Source: Acidobacteriota bacterium (GTDB lineage: Bacteria > Acidobacteriota > Blastocatellia > Pyrinomonadales > Pyrinomonadaceae). Taken from it: a DNA stretch of 50,708 bases. Every line of letters begins with the position of its first letter. Positions within the stretch are counted from its first letter, which is position 1. Shown one piece after another: positions 7,907-16,284 of the stretch. The DNA lies in contig JAHBSM010000014.1 of NCBI GenBank assembly GCA_019639115.1, positions 1 through 50,708 of the forward strand, given 5' to 3'. The notes below the pieces were generated by a model. The model was given only the letters and a program-made list of their open reading frames with translations, had not been told where the DNA came from and searched no databases. The translations under genes and the position numbers were made by a program.

Positions 7907-8961
7907 ATCATTGTCGCAAAGCCCCGCTCGTCATCGATCACCAGATCGACCTCGACCACAAAGCAAGCCATATCCGGCTGTACAGAAGCGAGCTTTACCG
8001 CGTCCTTTGCCGTCGTCAATAGATAATCCGCATCCGCAGCTTGCGCTTCGCGGACCAGGCCGGCGATCTCGCGCCGCGAATATTGATGATGATCGGCGAA
8101 GGCACGCTCGCCGGCCAGCTCGAAATTGTCGGCTCGCAGTTTCTCGAAAAATGCCTCTGGGCGTCCCAATCCACAGAACGCAAATCCCTTTTTATTCGCC
8201 ATCGATCCGATATCACGGCCGCCCGAGGCATCCACGCCGAGCCCCTCCAGATATCTGTCGAGCGGCGTCATCCGTGCAAATCGCGTCGTCGTGCCGATCA
8301 CGGGAATGCCGGGTGCATACTCGGCTAGACGCAGACTGATCTCGGCGAGTATCTCCGCACGCGTCTTTCCGCAGATGCGGGCGGCTGTCTCCGCACGATT
8401 CACGATCAAGAAGCTTGCCCGTGCCAATCCTTCGAGCGGCTCGCGGAGCCTTCCTTTCGGCAGCAGCTTCTCATCGCCAAATGGATCGAGCGCGTCGATG
8501 CAGACGATGTCCAGATCCCGCCTGACGCGGCGATGTTGGAAGCCATCGTCGAGAACAAAGGCATTGACGCCGAATTCTTTTGCCGCCCACTCGCCCGCAG
8601 ACGCACGGTCGGCATCTGCTATCACGACGGCCTTGCCGATCAACCGGGCCGCCATCATCACCGGCTCATCTCCGCCGGTCGCGGCGTCCGCCAATATTTT
8701 TCGCCCGTCCGATACCACGACGCGCTGACGTTCGCTTCGTCGGCCATAGCCTCGGGTGAGTATCCCGACGCGCTTTCCGCGACCTGCTAAAAGCTCCGCC
8801 AGCCTAATGGTCACGGGCGTTTTGCCCGTACCGCCGGTCGTGATGTTGCCCACGCTGATCGTGCGCACACCGATATCGACCACGGCGGTATCGCCTTCGT
8901 CAAATCGTCTATTTCTTGAATCTACAATGCGCCCGTAGATATTCGAGAGGAAACTGAGCAC
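7903..8961 (-). CDS. lpxK: Tetraacyldisaccharide 4'-kinase
   Basis: Phosphorylates the 4' position of tetraacyldisaccharide-1-phosphate to give lipid IVA, a late step of lipid A synthesis at the inner membrane. The P-loop is GNITTGGTGKTP near residue 40, followed by GRGKRVGILTRGYGR, GDEPVMMA, DDGFQHRRVRRDLDIVCID and the LPKGRLREP motif, all diagnostic for LpxK. Length of 352 residues is normal. Presence of LpxK implies lipopolysaccharide or lipooligosaccharide in the outer membrane. The gene is downstream of trpD on the same strand with a 64-base gap, so it may be cotranscribed with trpGD. Confidence 0.94.
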   Translation of the reverse strand: MLSFLSNIYGRIVDSRNRRFDEGDTAVVDIGVRTISVGNITTGGTGKTPVTIRLAELLAGRGKRVGILTRGYGRRSERQRVVVSDGRKILADAATGGDEPVMMAARLIGKAVVIADADRASAGEWAAKEFGVNAFVLDDGFQHRRVRRDLDIVCIDALDPFGDEKLLPKGRLREPLEGLARASFLIVNRAETAARICGKTRAEILAEISLRLAEYAPGIPVIGTTTRFARMTPLDRYLEGLGVDASGGRDIGSMANKKGFAFCGLGRPEAFFEKLRADNFELAGERAFADHHQYSRREIAGLVREAQAADADYLLTTAKDAVKLASVQPDMACFVVEVDLVIDDERGFATMI

Positions 8962-9025
8962 ACAACCATTGTCGTCGTCGCAAACGCCATAGGCAAGCCG
9001 CCACGTAGAGAATCGAACATCCGGA

Positions 9026-10111
9026 TCATTTTTTTGATGTTACCTGGACGAGCCTGTCGAGTTTATTCTGGGCCTGGCCGCTGTCAATGCTCTGTTCCGC
9101 AAGCCGCGCAGCATGGATCGGATCCTTTGCTATACCGCCGATATAGATCGCTGCCGCGGCGTTTATCACGACTAGGGCGCGAGCTTCGTCACGACGCCTG
9201 CTGCTTAGAACGTCGCGTATGATATTGCCGCTCTCACGAGGTGTTGCCACACGCAGGTGCGCGGTTGGAGCAGCCCTCAGGCCAAAATCCTTTGGCGCGA
9301 TCTTATAACCTTTGACGCTCTGCCCGTTGACCTCAGCAACAAGCGTCGGGCCCGCGAGGCTGATCTCGTCCATTCCGTCCGAACCGTGCACGACCCAGGC
9401 TCGTTCGCTCCCGAGCCGTACAAGAGCCCTGGCGGCCGGCTCGACCATCGATCGATGCCATACACCTAGGAGCTGGCGGCGAACCCCCGCCGGATTTGAC
9501 AAGATACCGAGCAGGTTCAGACACGTCCTGATGCCCAGGCTGCGACGAACTTCGGCAACACGCCTGAGCGCCGGATGAAATTTTGGTGCAAATAAGAATG
9601 TCACTCCTGCGGCAGCCAGCGACAGCTCCGCTACGTCAGCCTCGCCCGATACCTTGATGCCCAAATCACCCAACACATCCACGCTCCCTACGCGTGTGTT
9701 AACGCCGCGATTGGATTGCTTCGCTATGGTCAGCCCGGCACCTGCGGCGACAAGGGCCGCTGCGGTAGATACGTTGAAAGCCTTTGCTGTTGACGATCCA
9801 GTGCCCGTGATATCGAGGGCCGTACGACGGCCGAGATCGACCGGCAGGGCGATGCTGCGGAGCGCCGTCGCCATACCCGCAAGTTCGTCCGCCGTCTCGC
9901 CTTTGATGGTCAGTGCCGTCAGGACCGCTGCGATCTGATTCGAACCTGCTCCGCCGGCTGTGAGAGCACGCATCAACTCAGCCGCTTCGTTGAATGTAAG
10001 ATCCTCGCGGCGGACCAGCCGCGCAATATGCGGAAACAGAGGCGTCTCGGCACGCGGGTTCGACGCGGTGTCGGGCGCGGACGAGAGCCAGTTTGTACGT
10101 GAGACGGACAT
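9026..10111 (-). CDS. trpD: Anthranilate phosphoribosyltransferase
   Basis: Transfers phosphoribose from PRPP to anthranilate in tryptophan synthesis. The N-terminal helical domain (FNEAAELMRALTAGGAGSNQIAAVLTAL) and core motifs (NVSTAAALVAAGAG, FLFAPKFHPALRRVAEVRRS, TCLNLLGILSNPAG, VHGSDGMDEISLAGPTLVAEV) are clear. Two ligand-binding motifs deviate from the family: the usual GTGGD(G) PRPP loop reads GTGSST, and the usual KHGNRS reads KQSNRG. About 20 N-terminal residues precede the normal start of the family, so the true start may be downstream of 10111. It lies 57 bases after trpG. The assignment to the family is secure; substrate is slightly less so because of the altered loop. Confidence 0.88.
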   Translation of the reverse strand: MSVSRTNWLSSAPDTASNPRAETPLFPHIARLVRREDLTFNEAAELMRALTAGGAGSNQIAAVLTALTIKGETADELAGMATALRSIALPVDLGRRTALDITGTGSSTAKAFNVSTAAALVAAGAGLTIAKQSNRGVNTRVGSVDVLGDLGIKVSGEADVAELSLAAAGVTFLFAPKFHPALRRVAEVRRSLGIRTCLNLLGILSNPAGVRRQLLGVWHRSMVEPAARALVRLGSERAWVVHGSDGMDEISLAGPTLVAEVNGQSVKGYKIAPKDFGLRAAPTAHLRVATPRESGNIIRDVLSSRRRDEARALVVINAAAAIYIGGIAKDPIHAARLAEQSIDSGQAQNKLDRLVQVTSKK

Positions 10112-10168
10112 ATACGCGAAACGGATTTTATCGGCAGGCTGGGCAGGAGTGCCGCTACCTTTACTATC

Positions 10169-10735
10169 TCAAAGGGCAAGGAAGTTTTGCAATAACAATT
10201 TTCCGTGTTCTGTCAGTATCGATTCGGGATGGAACTGCACACCCTCGATCTTGAGTTCGCGATGACGCAGTCCCATGATGACCCCATCGTCGGTCTCGGC
10301 GGTCACTTCTAGGCAATGAGGCAGCGACGCCGGATCGACAGCCAGCGAATGATAACGTCCCGCAGCGAACTCAGTCGGCAAGCCCGCAAAAACGCCGCGG
10401 CCGCTGTGTCGCACAATGGTCGATCGCCCGTGCACCGGCTCCGGTGCACGAACAACTCGACCGCCGAAATACTCCCCGATCGCCTGATGACCGAGGCAAA
10501 CGCCCAATATCGGCACGCGGCCTGCAAAACGATCTATAACGGCAAGCGATATACCAGCATCCTCCGGCCGGCCCGGGCCCGGCGAGATGAGCACGCGGTC
10601 CGGCTTAAGATCGCTCTCGATCTCTTCGGGCGTCAATTCGTCGTTCATCACGACGCGCATCGTCGCCCCCGACTCGCCCAGATACTGGACGAGGTTGTAT
10701 GTGAAAGAATCGTAGTTATCCACAATGACGAGCAT
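10169..10735 (-). CDS. trpG: Anthranilate synthase component II (glutamine amidotransferase)
   Basis: Class I glutamine amidotransferase that supplies ammonia to TrpE (or PabB) for anthranilate (or aminodeoxychorismate) synthesis. The start [20 protein letters not shown], the oxyanion motif [11 protein letters not shown], the nucleophile motif [11 protein letters not shown] and the His-Glu pair in [13 protein letters not shown] are all present, so the catalytic triad is intact. Length of 188 residues is normal for an unfused subunit. It sits directly upstream of trpD; trpE is not in this window. Like many single-copy enzymes it may serve both tryptophan and folate pathways. Confidence 0.93.
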   Translation of the reverse strand: MLVIVDNYDSFTYNLVQYLGESGATMRVVMNDELTPEEIESDLKPDRVLISPGPGRPEDAGISLAVIDRFAGRVPILGVCLGHQAIGEYFGGRVVRAPEPVHGRSTIVRHSGRGVFAGLPTEFAAGRYHSLAVDPASLPHCLEVTAETDDGVIMGLRHRELKIEGVQFHPESILTEHGKLLLQNFLAL

Positions 10736-10830
10736 CGGATGTGACGGATCGAGCGAGCCGGCTCGGCGGCCTCAACGGCTATCTGATACAACGAAACTAA
10801 AGTAGCCCGCCGGGCCCGGTCGTCCAGATA

Positions 10831-11613
10831 TCACATCAGGCTGGTACCGAGCAGCCAACTGCCGCCGTCAACGACAAGCGTTACGCCGTTGATATAGCCG
10901 GCTGCGTCCGAAGCCAGGAAAAGCGCGGCATTCTCGATATCCGCGATGCGGCCAAACCTGCCGACAGGTATCTTCCGCATCATCTTTTCGCGAAGCTCCG
11001 GCATCAGCAATCGCTTCATTCCTTCAGTATCTTCGATCGGCCCGGGAGCGATCCCGTTGACGCGGATACCGTGGCGGCCCCATTCGACCGACAAATTTCG
11101 CGTGATCGCATCGACACCCGCTTTGGCCGCCGAAACGTGTATCTGCATCGGTGTCGCCAGATAATGCAGAGTCGCCGAGATATTCAGTATCTGGCCTTTT
11201 GACGCCTTTAGTGCCTCGAACGACGCACGGCAGACGTTAAAAGTTCCTTTGGTGTCTATATCGACCACAGTTCCGAATCCATTCGCCGACAATTGATCGG
11301 CAGCACAAAGGAAATTACCCGCTGCACCGTTTACAACTATATCGATCTGTCCGTAATGTTCGACCGCCGCCGCGATCGCAGCCTCGACGGCCTCGTAGTC
11401 ACGCACGTCCGCGGCCGCCGTAAAACATTCGCCGCCGAACGACTCAACCTCGGACCTCATAGCATCCAGATTCTCCTGCTTGCGGCTCGTTATCGCGAGT
11501 CTGGCTCCGTGCTCGGCGAAGGCACGGGCCACGCCGCCCGTTATGCCGGTGCCGCCGCCTGTCACAAACGCCACCTTTCCCTGTAAAATGTCCTTATTGA
11601 ATACCTGGTTCAT
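10831..11613 (-). CDS. SDR oxidoreductase, 2,4-dienoyl-CoA reductase type
   Basis: Short-chain dehydrogenase of 260 residues. The cofactor loop is VTGGGTGITGGVARAF. The motif NGAAGNF at the NAG position and the active-site segment HVSAAKAGVDAITRNLSVEWG are hallmarks of 2,4-dienoyl-CoA reductases (DECR type), where the classical Tyr of YxxxK is absent and Lys remains. The C-terminal part (NGIAPGPIEDTEGMKRL, then DGGSWLLG) agrees. Such NADPH-dependent enzymes reduce dienoyl-CoA intermediates in the oxidation of unsaturated fatty acids. No other beta-oxidation gene adjoins it. It is divergent from the lipoprotein gene at 11686 with a 72-base gap. Confidence 0.82.
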   Translation of the reverse strand: MNQVFNKDILQGKVAFVTGGGTGITGGVARAFAEHGARLAITSRKQENLDAMRSEVESFGGECFTAAADVRDYEAVEAAIAAAVEHYGQIDIVVNGAAGNFLCAADQLSANGFGTVVDIDTKGTFNVCRASFEALKASKGQILNISATLHYLATPMQIHVSAAKAGVDAITRNLSVEWGRHGIRVNGIAPGPIEDTEGMKRLLMPELREKMMRKIPVGRFGRIADIENAALFLASDAAGYINGVTLVVDGGSWLLGTSLM

Positions 11614-11685
11614 ATGTTTGAGTGGAGTTTAGCAGAGTTCCGACCGCAGACGAACGAGACTCAATGAAATTCCGGAAATAATTGG

Positions 11686-13296
11686 ATGCAAGGATCATCA
11701 ACAGCCAAAACTCTATTAGTCGCGGCGTCCATTTGCGCCGGGATCGTGACGATCCTCGCCTCCTCGTGCTCGACAAGGCCGACCGATCTGCGAACTCTCG
11801 TCCCGCTTGAGTCGCTTGTTTATCTCGAGACGAACGACCTCGCCGCAGCATTGCAGCCGATCATTGAATCGAAGCCTTTCGCCGACGCTGCTGCATCAAA
11901 GCCCGACCTCTCGCCTCTTCGCGGTGTGCAGCTCGCGGTTGCCATTCTGGGACTTCAGGCGACCGAGGAACGGCTGACCGATGAGAGTTCCGTCGGCAGC
12001 GTCAAGCCGATATTCGTCGCCGTCGCCGATACGCACTCGTGGAATTCCGCAGCAGTCGCATTCGCCGAGAACAGGCTTGGCGGCTTTGTTGCCGGCATTT
12101 ACGACAGCGAACCAAAACTCGAACGAAGCGAAAAATTCGGCGGCAGATACTTTGCATGGACAGCCGAGGACGGCCGGCGAGCTTTCGCTCTCGTGATTGA
12201 CAGCATCATCTATTTTGCCAACGACGAAACGGCTATAGAAAAATGTCTGGCCGTCCGCCGAGGCGAGTCCGACAGCATCATCCGCAGCGATAAGGTCCGG
12301 CCGGCCGAGGCGGCAACCTTGGCGCGCGGTTATGTTTCGGCCGACGGAGTAGCTCAGATCGCCAATGTCGTCGGGCTGAAATACGCTGCCGAAGCATCGG
12401 ACGATGGCGAAGTTCGAGCGGCGATCGCCTCGGTCCTGCCGCAGCTCATCCGTAATTCGATAGTTGATATCACGTGGACCTCGACGCGTTCGGGTGACGG
12501 TATCGAAGACCGATACATCATCACCATGCCGCCTGACACGGCCAACGTTCTGGCCGAGACGCTGGCCCCGGGGCCCGATATCGATCCTTCGCTGGCCGAC
12601 CACATCTTGCCTGATCCCGCTTCGGTCACGTTCTACAATTTCAAAGATCCGCAGGTCGCGTGGCGAAGCGTATTGCTAACCGCGCAGAAAAGTTCCGGCA
12701 CTATCGGAGCCCGCATCCTGGCCGAGCTTTCGTCCGCCGTCTTCGAACCTTACGGCGTCGCTGATCCAGAGCAATTCCTGCGCGGCGTCGGCCCATCGAT
12801 CATCACGCAGCGATGGGACGGATCGGACTCGGAACCGATCGCGATCGCAGCGGTCCGCGATGCCGCAGAGGCAGCCGGCTCATTCTCAAAAGCAACGCCG
12901 CTGCTCCAGCCGGGGAACTCTCCGAACGGCGACAAGATATTCCATGCGGAGGACGATTCATTCGCATACGGGTTGCTAGCTGACGGAAAACTGATCTGCG
13001 GTGACCGCTCGCGGCTGTTCGATTCGATCTCTCGGCCTGAAAAGGATACGGAGCGGAAGGCACGCGAACTTTACGCTCAGGCCTTTGGCAGCAAGTCTCC
13101 CGTCGTGACCTTCGGCCGAGATAACGAGACGGCAGCAGCCGTCGCCGATATGTTGTCAGCGAAAAGGTCCGAAGACGTTTCGGCAATCTCCACCTACCGG
13201 ACCGAGACCCGTTTTTCGCGTGCGGGCATCGACCGCCGGACCGTCTCATCTCTTGGGCTGATCGGACTGATCATCGCTCAGCTCTCAGAGCAATAG
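11686..13296 (+). CDS. Large lipoprotein of unknown function
   Basis: A 536-residue exported protein. The N-terminus is a lipoprotein signal (TLLVAASICAGIVTILA followed by lipobox ASSC). The mature protein begins with LVPLESLVYLETNDLAAALQPI, a pattern seen in DUF3352-type proteins that describe themselves as long beta-rich repeats, and similar phrases recur later (DPASVTFYNFKDPQVAWRSV), suggesting two related halves of about 250 residues. A hydrophobic stretch ends the protein (SSLGLIGLIIAQLSEQ). No catalytic motif is visible. Single gene between divergent SDR and convergent SprT-like genes. The family call is tentative. Confidence 0.65.
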   Translation: MQGSSTAKTLLVAASICAGIVTILASSCSTRPTDLRTLVPLESLVYLETNDLAAALQPIIESKPFADAAASKPDLSPLRGVQLAVAILGLQATEERLTDESSVGSVKPIFVAVADTHSWNSAAVAFAENRLGGFVAGIYDSEPKLERSEKFGGRYFAWTAEDGRRAFALVIDSIIYFANDETAIEKCLAVRRGESDSIIRSDKVRPAEAATLARGYVSADGVAQIANVVGLKYAAEASDDGEVRAAIASVLPQLIRNSIVDITWTSTRSGDGIEDRYIITMPPDTANVLAETLAPGPDIDPSLADHILPDPASVTFYNFKDPQVAWRSVLLTAQKSSGTIGARILAELSSAVFEPYGVADPEQFLRGVGPSIITQRWDGSDSEPIAIAAVRDAAEAAGSFSKATPLLQPGNSPNGDKIFHAEDDSFAYGLLADGKLICGDRSRLFDSISRPEKDTERKARELYAQAFGSKSPVVTFGRDNETAAAVADMLSAKRSEDVSAISTYRTETRFSRAGIDRRTVSSLGLIGLIIAQLSEQ

Positions 13297-13316
13297 ACAT
13301 CTCTCGCGCTCCGGAA

Positions 13317-14096
13317 TCAGCGTCTTCGGGCTTGGCGTTTTAGCCGCCGAACGTTCTGCTCGATCCATTTCTCTGCTTGTGCGTAGTGCGAGAATCGCTT
13401 TTCATCGCGACGAAATGCGGCGGTATGGTTATATCGACGGCCGTTGACGTGCCGGGTCGGGTGGGCGATGTGAAGCATCTCATGGAAGAGCACATATTCG
13501 ACAACGAATCTCGGCACATCCATCGAATCGAGCGAACGACTGATCGTGATGTGGTCGTGCACAGCATCATGATGCCCGAGTATCCGATATGTTCGCCGCT
13601 GCGACCACGTCAGCGTTGGCCGCTCGATCACCCCGCCGAAGTAAGCAACGTTGAGGCGGCCGAATATCTCATCGAGGTCATAAACCGTTCCTTTAGAGGT
13701 AGTTACAACCTTAGTTCCGCGAGTTCGTTTGCTCTCTGCGGCGGCTTCTCTGACCGGCTCTGATCGGATGTATGCGTTATAAACCTCGCGTGCTCCCGGC
13801 GGTATCCGCTTGCGGAGAAGTTTGCCCACCAGTATATACGCTAGCCCGCGATGGCATGCGAGCGGCATCTCGCTGCAAATGTCGCCTACGCGCACGTAGA
13901 TGCGGCCGTCCCTTGCCCTGATGGTGTGATTGATGCCGACGTATGGATAAAATCGTACTTCGACCGGCGGAGGCTCCCTTCGCGGGTCGAAATATCGATA
14001 GGCTTCTTCGTATAATGTCTTAAGTTGATCGAGCAAGATGCGTTTTACACGTAACTGTTTTGTTAAAACATTTTGATTGACTTTTAGGCCGCACAA
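13317..14096 (-). CDS. SprT-like zinc metallopeptidase
   Basis: A 259-residue protein whose C-terminal half is a SprT/M48-like metallopeptidase core: LDEIFGRLNVAYFGG with the family Asn-x-x-x-Phe helix, then the zinc motif HEMLH in VEYVLFHEMLHIAHP, and a third likely ligand His in YNHTAAFRRDEKRF. The N-terminal 130 residues form a distinct basic region (RFYPYVGINHTIRARDGRIYVRVGD and a possible repeat of the core fold) without recognised domain. Unlike classical SprT no zinc ribbon follows. The first few codons may not be translated; the region 14056-14070 within them forms a perfect palindrome. Divergent from hrcA by 44 bases. Confidence 0.75.
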   Translation of the reverse strand: MCGLKVNQNVLTKQLRVKRILLDQLKTLYEEAYRYFDPRREPPPVEVRFYPYVGINHTIRARDGRIYVRVGDICSEMPLACHRGLAYILVGKLLRKRIPPGAREVYNAYIRSEPVREAAAESKRTRGTKVVTTSKGTVYDLDEIFGRLNVAYFGGVIERPTLTWSQRRTYRILGHHDAVHDHITISRSLDSMDVPRFVVEYVLFHEMLHIAHPTRHVNGRRYNHTAAFRRDEKRFSHYAQAEKWIEQNVRRLKRQARRR

Positions 14097-14140
14097 ATGC
14101 TATCCCTTTATATGGGAAAAGCATACAGCCGCCAAGCGGT

Positions 14141-15271
14141 ATGCGACAAACACACCCGAACAAGATCGCCCATGCGGACGGGAACGCTCCTGCAGAACCG
14201 GATCTTCGCGGCCAGGTGATCTTGACAGCCATAATCAACGAGCATTTTGTGACCGGCGAACCAGTCGGCTCAAAGCTCCTTGCAGAACGGTTCGCCAATG
14301 CTCAGGGTATGAGCTCCGCAACGATCCGCAATGTAATGAGCGAACTCGAAGAAATGGGCTTACTCGAGCAGCCACACACCTCGGCGGGGCGAGTTCCTAC
14401 CGATAAGGGCTATCGATTCTACGTTGACAATCTGCTTGGTGTATTGAGCATCTCGAACGAAGATCTCGCGCTTATAGGCGATGAGTTCGGTCTCAATGTA
14501 GCGGAATCAGGAGAAGCTCCGGACCGTCTGCTCGAACGCACCTCGCACCTGTTGTCCGCTCTTTCAAATAATGTAGGCATCGTAGTATCGCCGTCTTTGG
14601 CCGATGATCGCCTGCAGCATATCGAGTTTGTCAGTCTTTCCGACAACCGGGTCCTCGTTGTCCTGGTCTCGATGCCGAATATCGTTCATCACAAGATAGT
14701 CCGGCTTCGTGTCCAGCTCGCAAAAGAGGAGCTCGAGCAGGCCGCAAATTATCTGAATGCGGAGTTTGTCGGTAAGAGCCTGGCCGAGATCCGTGCTGAG
14801 ATCCTGGGACTGATGCACGAGGAAAAGGCCTTGTTTGACAAATTACTTCAGACGGCCGTCATTCTCTGTTCGGAGAGTATCGACAGCGAGGACGGTGCCG
14901 GTGAAGTATTCGTGGACGGCACGTCGAATATCCTCACAAAAAGCGACTTTGCCGACCTCGAACGCCTTCGTGAACTGCTCGGAACGATAGGCGAAAGGTC
15001 GCGATTGATACAGATCCTGAACGAATGTATCGCCCGCGACCCGGCCGCACGCGGCGAGGTGACTGTGGTCATAGGCTCTGAGAACCGGACACCGTCGCTT
15101 CGGGATTGCACACTGATCTCGGCTCCCTATAGGGTCGGTGACAATGCAGCGGTCGGCACGTTGAGCGTCCTGGGCCCAACGCGTATCGAATACGCTCGTA
15201 TGATCTCGATCGTATCTTTCGTCGCCCGGACACTTGAGAAACTTATGTCCGCAGAAACCCAAAAGCACTGA
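14141..15271 (+). CDS. hrcA: Heat-inducible transcription repressor HrcA
   Basis: Repressor of the class I heat-shock operon, normally binding CIRCE operators with help of GroEL. The N-terminal winged helix is clear (ILTAIINEHFVTGEPVGSKL, SSATIRNVMSELEEMGLLEQ, then PHTSAGRVPTDKGYRFYVD). The effector part ends in SVLGPTRIEYARMISIVSFV, the canonical C-terminal motif. About 25 polar residues precede the winged helix, so the start may be slightly downstream. It heads the operon hrcA-grpE-dnaK. I looked for a CIRCE element upstream (TTAGCACTC-N9-GAGTGCTAA) and found none; a weak promoter-like pair TTGACT (14077-14082) and TATCCC (14101-14106) is present. Confidence 0.94.
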   Translation: MRQTHPNKIAHADGNAPAEPDLRGQVILTAIINEHFVTGEPVGSKLLAERFANAQGMSSATIRNVMSELEEMGLLEQPHTSAGRVPTDKGYRFYVDNLLGVLSISNEDLALIGDEFGLNVAESGEAPDRLLERTSHLLSALSNNVGIVVSPSLADDRLQHIEFVSLSDNRVLVVLVSMPNIVHHKIVRLRVQLAKEELEQAANYLNAEFVGKSLAEIRAEILGLMHEEKALFDKLLQTAVILCSESIDSEDGAGEVFVDGTSNILTKSDFADLERLRELLGTIGERSRLIQILNECIARDPAARGEVTVVIGSENRTPSLRDCTLISAPYRVGDNAAVGTLSVLGPTRIEYARMISIVSFVARTLEKLMSAETQKH

Positions 15272-15313
15272 CCTCACCTGCCTCGTTCTCTGAGGCTGTC
15301 AGTCTGAATCAAA

Positions 15314-16270
15314 ATGAATCCGCAAGAAAACATCCCCATGCCCGAGGAAGAGCTCGCCGCGGCCGACACGGAAGGCGGTATCTCTGTCGAGGACTTTATA
15401 AAGGAACTCGAAGAGAAAGAGCGCGACCTCCATATCACGGCCGATCTCTCTATCGAGATCGCGGATCTCGATATCGTGGATCCGGGAGTACAGCAGTATT
15501 TCGAATCGGAGATACAGGCCGAATCTGGCGATGTTCCGGCGGTTGGGCCTGCGTCCGACAATGGCTCGGCGTCAGATGCGTCAGACGGCAGGTCGGCTCA
15601 GCTCCGTTCGCGCAACCACGAACTCGAGTCCGAGGTCGCAGCGCTCAAGGTAAGGGTGATGGAGCTCAAGAGCGAGCGTAACGAGATACAGGAGAAAAGC
15701 GACCGCCGGCTCAAGGATTTTGAGAATTACAAATATCGGATGGACCGCGAACGTCGCGGAGCATTTATCGACCAGATAGGTAATCTTGCGGCTCAAATGC
15801 TGCCCGTGCTCGACAACCTGCACCGCGCGATCGACGCGGTCCCGACCGAGATCGAAGAGAACAATCCGGCATTCAAGCAATTCTATGACGGCATCGTCCT
15901 CGTCAGCCAACAGGTCAATGAAGTGCTGGCAGGAATGGGCGTCGAACCGGTAAAAGCGGTCGGAGCAGAGTTCGATCCCAACTTTCACGAGGCTGTTGCC
16001 GCCGAGACACGCGACGACGTAGCCCCGAACACCGTTACCGACGAATTGCTCCCCGGATTTAGGATCGGCAACCGGGTCATACGCCATTCGATGGTAAAGG
16101 TCGCGACCAGGCCGTCAGGTACGGTCGCCCACTCCTCAAAGTCTTCGGCCCCTCAGGCCGCATCCACTCCGGTCTCGGCTGAGATCGAAACAACATCGTC
16201 AGACAACGGTCTCTCAGATGCGTCCGTCGAGATGCCCGGCGATGATCCCGCAAATGGCGAACTTCAGTAA
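15314..16270 (+). CDS. grpE: Nucleotide exchange factor GrpE, with long acidic N-terminus
   Basis: Exchanges ADP for ATP on DnaK. The conserved core lies between residues 95 and 255: a long coiled-coil helix ([20 protein letters not shown]), then [74 protein letters not shown]. At 318 residues it is well above the usual 180-210. The extra length is an acidic N-terminal region of about 95 residues containing a helical segment ([17 protein letters not shown]) and a 50-residue Ser/Thr/Ala-rich tail. Between hrcA (42-base gap) and dnaK (14-base gap). Confidence 0.94.
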   Translation: MNPQENIPMPEEELAAADTEGGISVEDFIKELEEKERDLHITADLSIEIADLDIVDPGVQQYFESEIQAESGDVPAVGPASDNGSASDASDGRSAQLRSRNHELESEVAALKVRVMELKSERNEIQEKSDRRLKDFENYKYRMDRERRGAFIDQIGNLAAQMLPVLDNLHRAIDAVPTEIEENNPAFKQFYDGIVLVSQQVNEVLAGMGVEPVKAVGAEFDPNFHEAVAAETRDDVAPNTVTDELLPGFRIGNRVIRHSMVKVATRPSGTVAHSSKSSAPQAASTPVSAEIETTSSDNGLSDASVEMPGDDPANGELQ

Positions 16271-16284
16271 GGAAACACAAAACC

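Noticed and set aside
14097..14140. CIRCE element upstream of hrcA
   Set aside because: No TTAGCACTC...GAGTGCTAA match was found on either strand.
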